Below, in pieces: positions 31,055 through 37,952 of a DNA stretch of 64,000 nucleotides. The translations under genes were made by a program, and so were the position numbers. Below the pieces are notes generated by a model. It saw only the letters and a list, made by a program, of their open reading frames with translations. It had not been told where the DNA came from and searched no databases. Numbering within the stretch: the stretch's first letter is position 1; each line of letters begins with the position of its first letter. The stretch comes from Streptomyces sp. JH34 (lineage in GTDB: Bacteria; Actinomycetota; Actinomycetes; Streptomycetales; Streptomycetaceae): assembly GCF_029428875.1 (NCBI RefSeq), contig NZ_JAJSOO010000001.1:2914001-2978000 (forward strand), written 5' to 3'.

Positions 31055-32002
31055 ATGTCTCCCACCGCTCCCCCGATACGCGCGGAGTTCGACCCGTGCG
31101 TCGCCCTACCCTCCCTGGCCGATCTGCGGGCGGCCCTGCGCAACGACGACTGGGAGACGGTGGAGGCGTACTTCGACTTCATCGACCACGAGGACGACCG
31201 CGCGGTCGCCGCCGGCGTCGTCGACCGCCTGAGCACCTCCCAGCGCCTCCTGGAACGCGCGGTGGCCGCACAGCCGCGCTCCGCGCTCGCCCGCACCCTG
31301 CTCGCCAGGCGCTTCATCGTCATCGGCTGGGACATCCGCGGTGCTCACACCGCCGAACACGTCTCACGTGACCAGTTCCGGGAGTTCCACGAGTGGCTGC
31401 GGCGCGCGGAGCAGCTGCTCATCGACGTGTGCGCCGAGCATCCGACGTACGCGATGGCCTGGGCGGCCCGGCTGACCACCGCGCGGGGGCTCGGGCTCGG
31501 GGCGAGTGAGGTGCGACGGCGCTACGAGCGGCTGGCCGAGCACCACCCGCACCACATCTCCGCACAGTCCTCGCTGCTCCAGCGGCTGTGCCCCAAGTGG
31601 GGCGGAAGCTGGGAGGAGGCCCACGCGTTCGCCCGGGCGTGCCTGGAGTCGGCGCCCCCGGGCAGCCACGCGGGCCGGCTCGTCGCCGAAGTACACCTGG
31701 AGCGCTGGCTGGACGACTCCGACATCAGCCCCAGCGACTACCTGCGCTCGGCGGAGGTCAGGGACGAGATCCTGGCCGCCGCCGCCCGGTCCGTGCAACA
31801 CCCGGACTACCGGCCCGGCTTCGACTGGATCGCCGACCACAACACGTTCGCGGGGGCGCTCTGCCTGGGCGGCCACCACCGCGAGGCCGCGCCGTTCTTC
31901 CGCACCCTCGGCAACAAGGCCACCGAGTCGCCCTGGCAGCACGTCGGCGACAAGGAGATCCAGTTCCTCAAGCACCGCAGAACCGCGCTGGCGAAGGGCT
32001 GA
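31055..32002 (+). CDS. Helical repeat (TPR-like) protein, paralogue of 61251-63143
   Basis: A 315-residue, mostly alpha-helical cytoplasmic protein, probably TPR-like. Characteristic segments are GWDIRGAHTAEHVSRDQFRE, FHEWLRRAEQL, LCPKWGGSWEEAHAFARAC and APPGSHAGRL. The same pattern (WEIR.GA.., V..DQFR.FH..LR, LC.KW.GS.EE..AFA, APPGS) recurs in the larger protein at 61251, so the two are paralogues. The start is placed at ATG 31055 because GAGGA sits six bases upstream; a second ATG two codons earlier is possible. The M16 peptidase gene follows after 4 bases. Function unknown. Confidence 0.75.
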   Translation: MSPTAPPIRAEFDPCVALPSLADLRAALRNDDWETVEAYFDFIDHEDDRAVAAGVVDRLSTSQRLLERAVAAQPRSALARTLLARRFIVIGWDIRGAHTAEHVSRDQFREFHEWLRRAEQLLIDVCAEHPTYAMAWAARLTTARGLGLGASEVRRRYERLAEHHPHHISAQSSLLQRLCPKWGGSWEEAHAFARACLESAPPGSHAGRLVAEVHLERWLDDSDISPSDYLRSAEVRDEILAAAARSVQHPDYRPGFDWIADHNTFAGALCLGGHHREAAPFFRTLGNKATESPWQHVGDKEIQFLKHRRTALAKG

Positions 32003-32006
32003 AGCG

Positions 32007-33578
32007 ATGTCTCAGATGTCACCGACGAGTCAGGGCCACGGCCCCACCACGCCCCCCGTCCGCAGGACCGAGGTCGACGGCATCCGTACCGTGCTCGCCG
32101 CCGCCTCCGGGCCGGTGACGGCAGGGCTCCTCTTCCGGGTCGGCGTCGCCGACGAGACGCTCGCCACCACGGGCATCACGCATCTCGTCGAGCACCTCGC
32201 CCTGCACCGCCACGGCCTGTCCGACCTGCACTACAACGGCGCCACCGGCGCCACGTACACCCTCTTCCACGCCACCGGCACGCCCCAGGAGGTCGTCACC
32301 TACCTCAACGGTGTCTGCGAGGCTCTCCGTGACCTGCCGATGGAGCGGCTGGAGACCGAGCGCGAGATCCTGCGCACCGAGGCGGCGGGACGCAGCCGCC
32401 GCCCCGGCCGGCAACTGCCGCTGTGGCGTTACGGCGCCCAGGGCTACGGGCTCAGCAGCTACGAGGAGAACGGCACCTGGCATCTGACGGCCGACGCGGT
32501 ACGCGACTGGGCGCGCACTCGGTTCACCCGCGACAACGCGGTCCTGTGGATCACCGCCGACACCGTTCCCGAAGGGCTGGACCTCACCCTCCCGGCGGGC
32601 GTCCCTCACCCGCCGCCCGCCCCGACCTCGGCCCTCCCCGTCACCCCGGCGTACCTCACCGGCGGCAACGGCGGTGTGGTCATGGACGGCATCGTCCGGC
32701 GTTCGACAGCGGCCTCCGTCTTCGCGGAGGTACTCAGCCGTGCGCTCTTCACGGACCTGCGGCAGAAGGGCGGCTACTCCTACACGGCGGACGCCGACTA
32801 CACCCCGCGCGACCGCGACTTCGCGGCGGTCACCGCATTCGCCGACGCGCTTCCGAGCAAGCAGGACGCGGTGGTCGGCGGCTTCGTCGACGTCCTGGCC
32901 CGGCTGCGGGCCGGCTCCATCCAGCAGGCGGAACTCGACTCGGCCCGGGCCAAGATCCTCAAGCAGTACGACCTCCCTGACGTCGCGGCCGCCCAACTGC
33001 CCTCGTACGCCCTGAACCTGCTGACCGGACACCCCAGCATCACCGACGAGGTGCACCGGGCCGAACTCGCCGCCGTCACCCTCGACGACCTGCGCGAGGT
33101 CGCGCGCGAACTGCACTCCACCACTCTGCTCCAGGTCCCCGGCCGGGGCGTGGAATGGGCGGGATTCACGGCGGCGCCACGGTGGTCGACCGACACTCCC
33201 ACCGCCCCGGGCAGCCGGCATCCCTCCCGGGAGGACGGCTCCCAGGTGCTGACCGTGGCGCCCGACGCGGTGTCCCTGACCACGCCCGCCGGCCAGGTCG
33301 TCATCCGCTACGCCGACTGCGCCGCCCTCCTCGTCCACCCCGACGGCGGCCGGCACCTCACCGGCCTGGACGGCTTCCTGATCCAGGTGGAGCCCACCCT
33401 CTACAAGGGCCTCACCCCGGACCGCACGGCGGTCATCGACTCCGCTGTACCGTCGGCCGCGGTCGTCCGCATGCCTCCCCGCGACCCGGAGGACATCCCC
33501 CGACCCGAGCGACGCGGCAGGGTACGGCATACGGCCTCCGTCCGGCTGGGCAAGCTCTTCGGACGGCGGAGGGGATGA
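32007..33578 (+). CDS. M16-family (insulinase-like) zinc peptidase homologue
   Basis: A 523-residue protein. The inverted zinc motif HLVEH is near residue 59 and the later acidic residue lies in LETEREILRTEA, so the metal site of M16 peptidases appears present. The second lobe (VFAEVLSRALFTDLRQKGGYSY) contains the RxxxLY/GGYSY-type element of the inactive half. A further 130-residue C-terminal domain with PH-like strands (LTVAPDAVSLTTPAGQVVIRY) is unusual. Only one M16 repeat pair is present. ATG at 32007, 4 bases after the TPR-like gene; probably co-expressed with it. Confidence 0.8.
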   Translation: MSQMSPTSQGHGPTTPPVRRTEVDGIRTVLAAASGPVTAGLLFRVGVADETLATTGITHLVEHLALHRHGLSDLHYNGATGATYTLFHATGTPQEVVTYLNGVCEALRDLPMERLETEREILRTEAAGRSRRPGRQLPLWRYGAQGYGLSSYEENGTWHLTADAVRDWARTRFTRDNAVLWITADTVPEGLDLTLPAGVPHPPPAPTSALPVTPAYLTGGNGGVVMDGIVRRSTAASVFAEVLSRALFTDLRQKGGYSYTADADYTPRDRDFAAVTAFADALPSKQDAVVGGFVDVLARLRAGSIQQAELDSARAKILKQYDLPDVAAAQLPSYALNLLTGHPSITDEVHRAELAAVTLDDLREVARELHSTTLLQVPGRGVEWAGFTAAPRWSTDTPTAPGSRHPSREDGSQVLTVAPDAVSLTTPAGQVVIRYADCAALLVHPDGGRHLTGLDGFLIQVEPTLYKGLTPDRTAVIDSAVPSAAVVRMPPRDPEDIPRPERRGRVRHTASVRLGKLFGRRRG

Positions 33579-33627
33579 CGGCGTAACCCGGTGCGTACCC
33601 GGCCGGGCGGTCCTACGCTCTCGGTCC

Positions 33628-34095
33628 ATGACGACAGCCGAGTGTTACCCGTGCGCCAAGGAAGCACAGTTCGACTCACTGCCGCCCCGGGAGCATGTGG
33701 CCTCCGACCGGCACTGGAGGGTGGCCCACGCCTTCGGCACCGCGCTCCCGGGCTGGCTGGTGCTGCTGCCGCGCCGCCACGTCACGGCAGTCCACGACCT
33801 CACGGACGCGGAGGCCGCCACGCTGGGGACGTGGCAGGTCAGCCTCTCCGGGGCGCTCCGCGACGTGACCGGCTGCGACAAGACCTACGTCGTGCAGTTC
33901 GCCGAGGCCGAGGGCTTCGCCCATGTGCACTTCCACATCGTCCCGCGTACGGCGGAGCTGCCGCAGGAGCAACGGGGGCCGGGGATATTCGAGTTGCTAC
34001 GGGCTCCGGAGTCCGAGCGTGTGACGGCCGACCAGGCGGACCGGATGGCCCTGGCCCTCCGGGCCCGGCTCGGTGAGCATCCGGACGGCGTGTGA
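33628..34095 (+). CDS. HIT-family nucleotide hydrolase/transferase
   Basis: A 155-residue HIT-domain protein. The catalytic histidine triad is in FAHVHFHIVPR. An N-terminal CYPCAKE provides a CxxC pair typical of zinc-carrying HIT proteins. Family members act on dinucleotides or aminoacyl-AMP-like substrates; the substrate here is unknown. ATG at 33628. It is the last core gene before the accessory island. Confidence 0.85.
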   Translation: MTTAECYPCAKEAQFDSLPPREHVASDRHWRVAHAFGTALPGWLVLLPRRHVTAVHDLTDAEAATLGTWQVSLSGALRDVTGCDKTYVVQFAEAEGFAHVHFHIVPRTAELPQEQRGPGIFELLRAPESERVTADQADRMALALRARLGEHPDGV

Positions 34096-34164
34096 CGTCC
34101 GGAGCCCGGCGCTGCCGTGCCATCGCCCCGCCCCTCAGGAGGCGGGACGCCGGCACGGCCCTGC

Positions 34165-34737
34165 TCAGCGCACGTCGACGAAGTCGCCGGCGGCGGTGGC
34201 GGTGCCCGAGGTGGACGAACCGCCGAACGTCCAGCGCCAGTAGCCGTCGACCGATGCCTTGACGGTGGTCTTCAGCGCGCCCGTGCTGGACGACGTGGCC
34301 GTCTTGACGGTGGAGTAGACGGAGCTGCCCTTCTTACGGAACTGCAGGCTGACCGTCTTACCGGCCTAACCGGTGTACGTGTGCTTCCCCCAGTCCGCCC
34401 GCTTGAGGCTGCCGGTGACGGTGATCGTCTTGCCCTTGGTCACCGGTTCGGGCGAGGCGTTGACCGTGGCCTTGGCCCAACGCTTGACCTTCACGGTGCC
34501 GGAAGCGGTGATCACCTTCTCCGCCTTGAGCCCGCCACTGGGCTTCCAGAGCTGCGTCAGGACGCCGATCTTCCAAGTGGTGGCAAGGTTGTTCGAGTCG
34601 AGGTCGTAACGCGGATCGATGTACAGGCTGCCCTCGCAGTCCGCGAGCCGGGGAGTCGTCGGGTAACAGGTGTAGATGCCCGTACGGAGCCCGCCGCTCA
34701 CTGCCCCCTTGGCCGCGGTCGTGCCGTGGTAAAAGCC
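34165..34737 (-). pseudogene. 3' remnant of a secreted-protein gene, with internal stop
   Basis: Minus-strand coding remains of a secreted protein. From 34737 it reads LGFYHGTTAAKGAVSGGLRT, then GIYTCYPTTPRLADCEGSLY, then a repetitive beta-domain ([52 protein letters not shown]), and ends GDFVDVR. Such C-terminal domains are common in Streptomyces secreted proteins. The 5' end with its signal peptide is missing: homology stops exactly where the integrase fragment begins. An in-frame TAG at about 34377 (in GKHTYTG-stop-AGKTV) breaks the remaining frame; the expected codon is probably TAC. Confidence 0.7.
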
Positions 34738-34738
34738 C

Positions 34739-35185
34739 AAGACCCGCGCCTCCGAACGCCGCATCGCCCTCCCCACCGAATGTCTCCGCTCCCTCAAGGA
34801 ACACAAGAAGCGGCAGGGCAAGGAGCGTGAGACGGCAGAACCGGACTGGAGAGGCAGCGGCCTCGTCTTCACCACCCCGACTGGCGGCCCGCTCGACCCG
34901 GCCAACCTCACCCGCCGTTTCCGTAGCTTCCTCGACCGAACCGGACTCCGCCGCATCCGCTTCCACGACCTACGCCACTCGACCGCGACGCTACTCCTGG
35001 AGCAAAGCGTGGACCTCGTTGTGATCAAGGAGCTGTTGGGCCACGCACACATCGGCGTCACCGCTGGCGTCTACGCCCACGTAAGGCTCCGCCCCCAACG
35101 CCAAGCCATCGACACCCTGAACGACGCCCTCGGCCCTGTCAACGACAACCCGGACGACCCACCCGCCGCGGCAGGCGTCCGCTGA
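34739..35185 (+). pseudogene. C-terminal fragment of a tyrosine integrase
   Basis: 148 codons from KTRASERRIALPTE to the stop align without any gap to the last 148 codons of the complete integrase at 39895-41175. They contain HDLRH, LGHAHIG and the catalytic Tyr (GVYAH). The N-terminal and core-binding domains and the first catalytic Arg are absent. The first 42 or so bases are identical between the copies; the rest is about three-quarters identical by eye, so this comes from a related but different element, not a recent duplicate. A TAA precedes the fragment in frame. Downstream it keeps the same TTGCCGTC repeat pair and a terminator. Confidence 0.85.
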
Positions 35186-35187
35186 CG

Positions 35188-35208
35188 TTGCCGTCGGCGT
35201 TGCCGTCA
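35188..35208 (+). repeat. Paired TTGCCGTC repeats after the integrase fragment
   Basis: TTGCCGTCG and TTGCCGTCA spaced 12 bases apart, just past the integrase stop. The same pair recurs at 36090 and 41178, which suggests integrase arm-type sites or att-flanking DNA. Confidence 0.5.
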
Positions 35209-35214
35209 AACGCC

Positions 35215-35254
35215 CGAGAGGCCCCACCGAATATCCATTCGGTGGGGCCTCTCG
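35215..35254. terminator. Terminator after the integrase fragment
   Basis: Perfect 18-bp stem (CGAGAGGCCCCACCGAAT with its complement) and a 4-base loop. It can also serve the convergent immunity gene. Confidence 0.8.
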
Positions 35255-35288
35255 AAATGTCCACAGCATGTTATGGACTGAGGCTGAC

Positions 35289-35549
35289 TTACCAAGTCAC
35301 CTGAAGGCGCTCCTCCAGTGTTTCCAGTGAAATCTCACCTTGCACCCATGCCGTGACGTATTGCAGGTCATGAACCGAAAGACCGAAGGCCGATCGAAGA
35401 ACTTGGGCCAGCCGGAACGGCGCCAACCTCAAGTTTGGATGCTTGTCGATTAGGAGATCAGCGATCTCTGCGATGCTGCACCCAATTCCGTGGTACTCGA
35501 CGGCCAAGCGCGCCAATCGTTCAATTTCCTCGTCCATCAGTTCCCTCAT
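35289..35549 (-). CDS. Putative immunity protein of the orphan toxin tip
   Basis: An 86-residue cytoplasmic, helical, acidic protein (MRELMDEEIERLARLAVEYH, SIAEIADLLIDKH, FRLAQVLRSAFGLSV). No named domain was recognised. The ATG at 35549 overlaps the stop of the toxin fragment as ATGA, exactly the toxin-immunity overlap seen at 41617-41620. Base composition is near 50% G+C by eye, far below the core. Immunity function is inferred from context only. Another ATG four codons in could be the true start. Confidence 0.6.
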   Translation of the reverse strand: MRELMDEEIERLARLAVEYHGIGCSIAEIADLLIDKHPNLRLAPFRLAQVLRSAFGLSVHDLQYVTAWVQGEISLETLEERLQVTW

Positions 35550-35997
35550 CTTCGGAATGTGGCAAGGACTTGCTGGAAGTCCCCGTCGAGCCTCGGAACT
35601 GCTTCATCGATCCTCGCACGAGTGAAGCCATATCTGGCTGCCTGCCTTCCAGTCCAGGTTCCCTTGGCTGCCGACACAAGGCTTGCACCACCACGGACGG
35701 CTTCATTGAAGCCTCCAAGGTTATCTCCGTAGACCCAGATCCCCTGGACACCCTGAACTCGGTCCCCGAAGTGGCCCATAACTTCGTCGAACATCGCCTT
35801 ACCCCCCGCAGCGGTGAACCCTTGTCGGGATTGTTGTGCATCATCATGGTCAGAATGCCGTCACTATCGAGGTCGGCAATCACGCCACTTCCACTCGCAT
35901 CATGCGAGATAGAATAAGTGCTTTCGTTACCACCACGCGTAACTCCGCAGTTATGTACGAGGACCGGCGTGGCGCCCGCCAGCACATAGTACGTGTG
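35546..35997 (-). pseudogene. Orphan Rhs toxin tip (displaced C-terminal domain), frameshifted
   Basis: Starts with the end of a Hint/pretoxin domain (HTYYVLAGATPVLVHNCG), nearly identical to that of the complete Rhs protein. It then diverges completely (GVTRGGNESTYSISHDASGS, GVIADLDSDGILTMMMHNNP). A TAG lies directly before the first shared codon, so it has no core. At the G6 run (35802-35807, C on the plus strand) one base is missing; adding it would join to GGKAMFDEVMGHFGDRVQGV, GIWVYGDNLGGFNEAV and the end LATFRR. The G+C content is low. It is an orphan cassette of the kind left behind when polymorphic toxins exchange tips. Confidence 0.75.
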
Positions 35998-36014
35998 CTA
36001 CGCGCCCCCTCCCC

Positions 36015-36110
36015 ACCTGCGTTTTCGCAGGTCATCGGCGGTTTCGCGCTCCGCTGGCGTCCGTGGCTGTGCCCTGGTGTCCGCGCTTGTTGCCGTCAGT
36101 ACTGCCGTCA
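36015..36110. other. Left edge of the AICE-like element (att-like sequence)
   Basis: Between the toxin fragment and vapC lie a 7-bp hairpin ACCTGCG-TTTT-CGCAGGT (36015-36032) and a TTGCCGTCA / CTGCCGTCA pair spaced 12 bases (36090-36110), matching the repeats after both integrase 3' ends. No coding sequence was seen in 35998-36132. It is a candidate attachment site or remnant of one. Confidence 0.45.
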
Positions 36111-36132
36111 GAGGCATAGACCGCGGATCGAG

Positions 36133-36543
36133 CTACGGCAGGAGTGTCAGCGCGGGGACGTGGGCGGGCTTGACGACGCTGAAATGCCGCCGGTCGAGGG
36201 TGGCTACCCGGTCCACGCCAAAGCGCTCGGCCACCGCGATGACCGAGGCGTCGACCCCGCCGAGCGGGAAGTCGGCGTACTGGAGGACCAGCTCACCCAT
36301 GCGCGCCAGGTCGGCGGGAGTGAGGTGGACCAGCTCGAATGTTCCCCGTGCGACCTCGGTGAGGAACGCCGCTTCGACCTGGGGCCAGCGCTCCAGCAGC
36401 CAGCAGACCTCGGTCATGACCGGGCTGGGCAGCAGACGGCGCCCGGTCAGCGACGTCAGCAGGGAGGCACACTCCGGATGACGCCGGTCGGCCGCGTTGA
36501 ACGCCGCAGCCAGGGGTCCGGTGTCCAGGACCGTGGCGATCAC
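36133..36543 (-). CDS. vapC: PIN-domain ribonuclease toxin VapC
   Basis: A 136-residue PIN-domain protein. The acidic residues of the metal site are visible: VLDTGPLAAAF (Asp6), PVMTEVCWLLE (Glu), and GGVDASVIAVAERFG plus ATLDRRHF near the C-terminus (Asp pair). VapC toxins cleave tRNA or rRNA. The GTG at 36543 overlaps the vapB stop as GTGA. It probably serves as an addiction module stabilising the integrative element. Confidence 0.88.
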   Translation of the reverse strand: MIATVLDTGPLAAAFNAADRRHPECASLLTSLTGRRLLPSPVMTEVCWLLERWPQVEAAFLTEVARGTFELVHLTPADLARMGELVLQYADFPLGGVDASVIAVAERFGVDRVATLDRRHFSVVKPAHVPALTLLP

Positions 36544-36815
36544 GCCGAGTCGCCGAAGCGCTCGCGCATCCGCTCGCGGATGTAGTCGTCGTGCCGTTCA
36601 GCCAGATCCTCTGGGCCATTCACGCTGCCGATCAGGGCCAGCAGCCCGGCCGGGACCGACTCCTCGTCCTCGCCCGCGTCGACCGCCGGCAGCGACTGGG
36701 CAACCTGGGACAGTTCCTCATCCTGAGTGACGAGCAGGCGCAGGCGTCGCACCTGGGTCGGGGTGAGCCGGTCCACCAGGTGGTGCATGTCCTCGTAGTC
36801 GTATGCAGCGGTCAC
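36540..36815 (-). CDS. Antitoxin partner of VapC
   Basis: A 91-residue acidic protein (YEDMHHLVDRLTPTQVRRLR, then SVNGPEDLAERHDDYIRERM). It lacks a classic AbrB or RHH opening but sits directly upstream of vapC with a 4-base overlap, so antitoxin function is inferred. The GTG start at 36815 lies 6 bases after a TACACT hexamer, and no ribosome-binding site is visible, which points to a leaderless message. Confidence 0.75.
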   Translation of the reverse strand: MTAAYDYEDMHHLVDRLTPTQVRRLRLLVTQDEELSQVAQSLPAVDAGEDEESVPAGLLALIGSVNGPEDLAERHDDYIRERMRERFGDSA

Positions 36816-37210
36816 GCAAGCAGTGTAGGACGGCCCCGCGGCCTCGGACAGCCGGATCGGCAGAGTTTCATCCCCGCTGGCGTGGTGTCGGCCACCGCCC
36901 CCGGTGAGCCTGCGCGACGCGCGTGAAGGGGCGGCCCCCTGGTCGGCCCTTGCCTGCGATCCGGCCGTAGGACGGTCGTAGGCGATAGCTTGCTCCGCCA
37001 GGAGCCCGGCTCCGGTCATCCCGGCGATCTGGCCGGTTGCCGCTCCCGCAGCCCGGCCGCCGCGTCGGCTCGGTGCCTCCAGTAGCGCGTGATCGCGGGA
37101 GTAGACGGTGGGGCTTGCCGGCGACGGCGGCCAGCCTTGGCGGGCGGGGGCCGCCTTGAACCTCGTAGAGAAAATCTGAACGCACGCTCCGGGCCACCCG
37201 GCGCGGCGGG
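36816..37210. other. Intergenic stretch between antitoxin and GntR regulator
   Basis: 395 bases in which I recognise no gene on either strand beyond the antitoxin promoter at its left end. In related elements transfer genes occur near such regulators, so this could be deletion scar, but no recognisable remnant motif is seen. Confidence 0.4.
36822..36851 (-). promoter_or_regulatory. Promoter of vapBC (leaderless)
   Basis: Minus-strand -35 CTGTCC (36846-36851) and -10 TACACT (36822-36827) with 18-base spacing. The -10 ends six bases before the GTG start, so transcription would begin at or next to the start codon. Confidence 0.5.
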
Positions 37211-37630
37211 TCAGCGGCCCCGCTTGCCGCCGTTCGACTCCAGGGCCTCGACGCGGCCACGAAGGTCGGCCAGCTGCTCGACGGCGTCGGCCAGTGCCCG
37301 TTCCAGCGCCTCGACGCGGGCCGTCGTGCCGTCGGCGGGTGCGGTCGCCTCCGGGCCGTCGAGGTCGTCGGGGTGGTCGTGGTGGGCGACGAAGGCACCC
37401 TTGCCGGGGCGGGAGACCGCCCATCCTTCCTGCTTCAGCAGGGTCATGGCCTTCTGCACGGTCAGGCTCGATGCCCCGAACTCCCGCATCAGCACGGCCT
37501 GCGTCGGCAATGCGTCCCCCGGCTGCAGCCCGCCGGAGCGGATCCGCTCCCGCAGAGCCTCGGCGATCACCTCGAACGTCAGCGGCACCCCGCTGCCCGC
37601 CGGCCTCCGCCCGCGCCGCCCCACCACCAC
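37211..37630 (-). CDS. GntR-family regulator (KorSA-like)
   Basis: A 139-residue repressor. The winged HTH is at residues 17-80 (LTFEVIAEALRERIRSGGLQ, PGDALPTQAVLMREFGASSL, TVQKAMTLLKQEGW), followed by the wing VSRPGKGAFVA. The C-terminus is not an effector domain but a short coiled coil (VEALERALADAVEQLADLRG). In pSAM2-like elements such proteins silence replication and transfer genes. GTG start at 37630; three GTG codons in a row make the exact start uncertain. It is divergent from the replication initiator, with the likely operator in between. Confidence 0.85.
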   Translation of the reverse strand: MVVGRRGRRPAGSGVPLTFEVIAEALRERIRSGGLQPGDALPTQAVLMREFGASSLTVQKAMTLLKQEGWAVSRPGKGAFVAHHDHPDDLDGPEATAPADGTTARVEALERALADAVEQLADLRGRVEALESNGGKRGR

Positions 37631-37952
37631 GCCCGGTCACCCCTGCTTTCCACGCCCACTACCAGCACAATCCGGCCCGTCCAAACCGGGAAACCGCCCT
37701 CACACTACCCGCGTCCCACCACCCACCAGAAAGGAATCAGGAGGGATGCACTTGAATGCGCCGGTGGTGCGATGTTAACGTCACGCACCCGCCGGTGATC
37801 ACCACCGCGCCCCGCCGACCAAGCCCCCACTGGTCCGGCCCCCGCGCCCAACTTCGAGGCGCCCCGTTCCCCTGTGAGCCGATCACTTCGGCCTGCCCAC
37901 GCCGCCCCGCGCCGTACCGCTTCCGCACTCCCGCCGAAAGGCCCCGTCCCGC
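37631..37952. promoter_or_regulatory. gntR-repSA control region
   Basis: 322 bases between divergent genes with no gene recognised. A GTGCG..CGCAC repeat around GTTAAC at 37767-37788 and flanking CCGGTG / CACC..CCGGTG copies (37762, 37791) make it the probable operator-promoter for the replication genes. The double-strand origin could also be here. Confidence 0.4.

Noticed and set aside
36868..37398. Minus-strand frame in the gap between vapB and gntR
   Set aside because: Arg/Pro-rich translation without motif that overlaps gntR; no evidence for a transfer gene.
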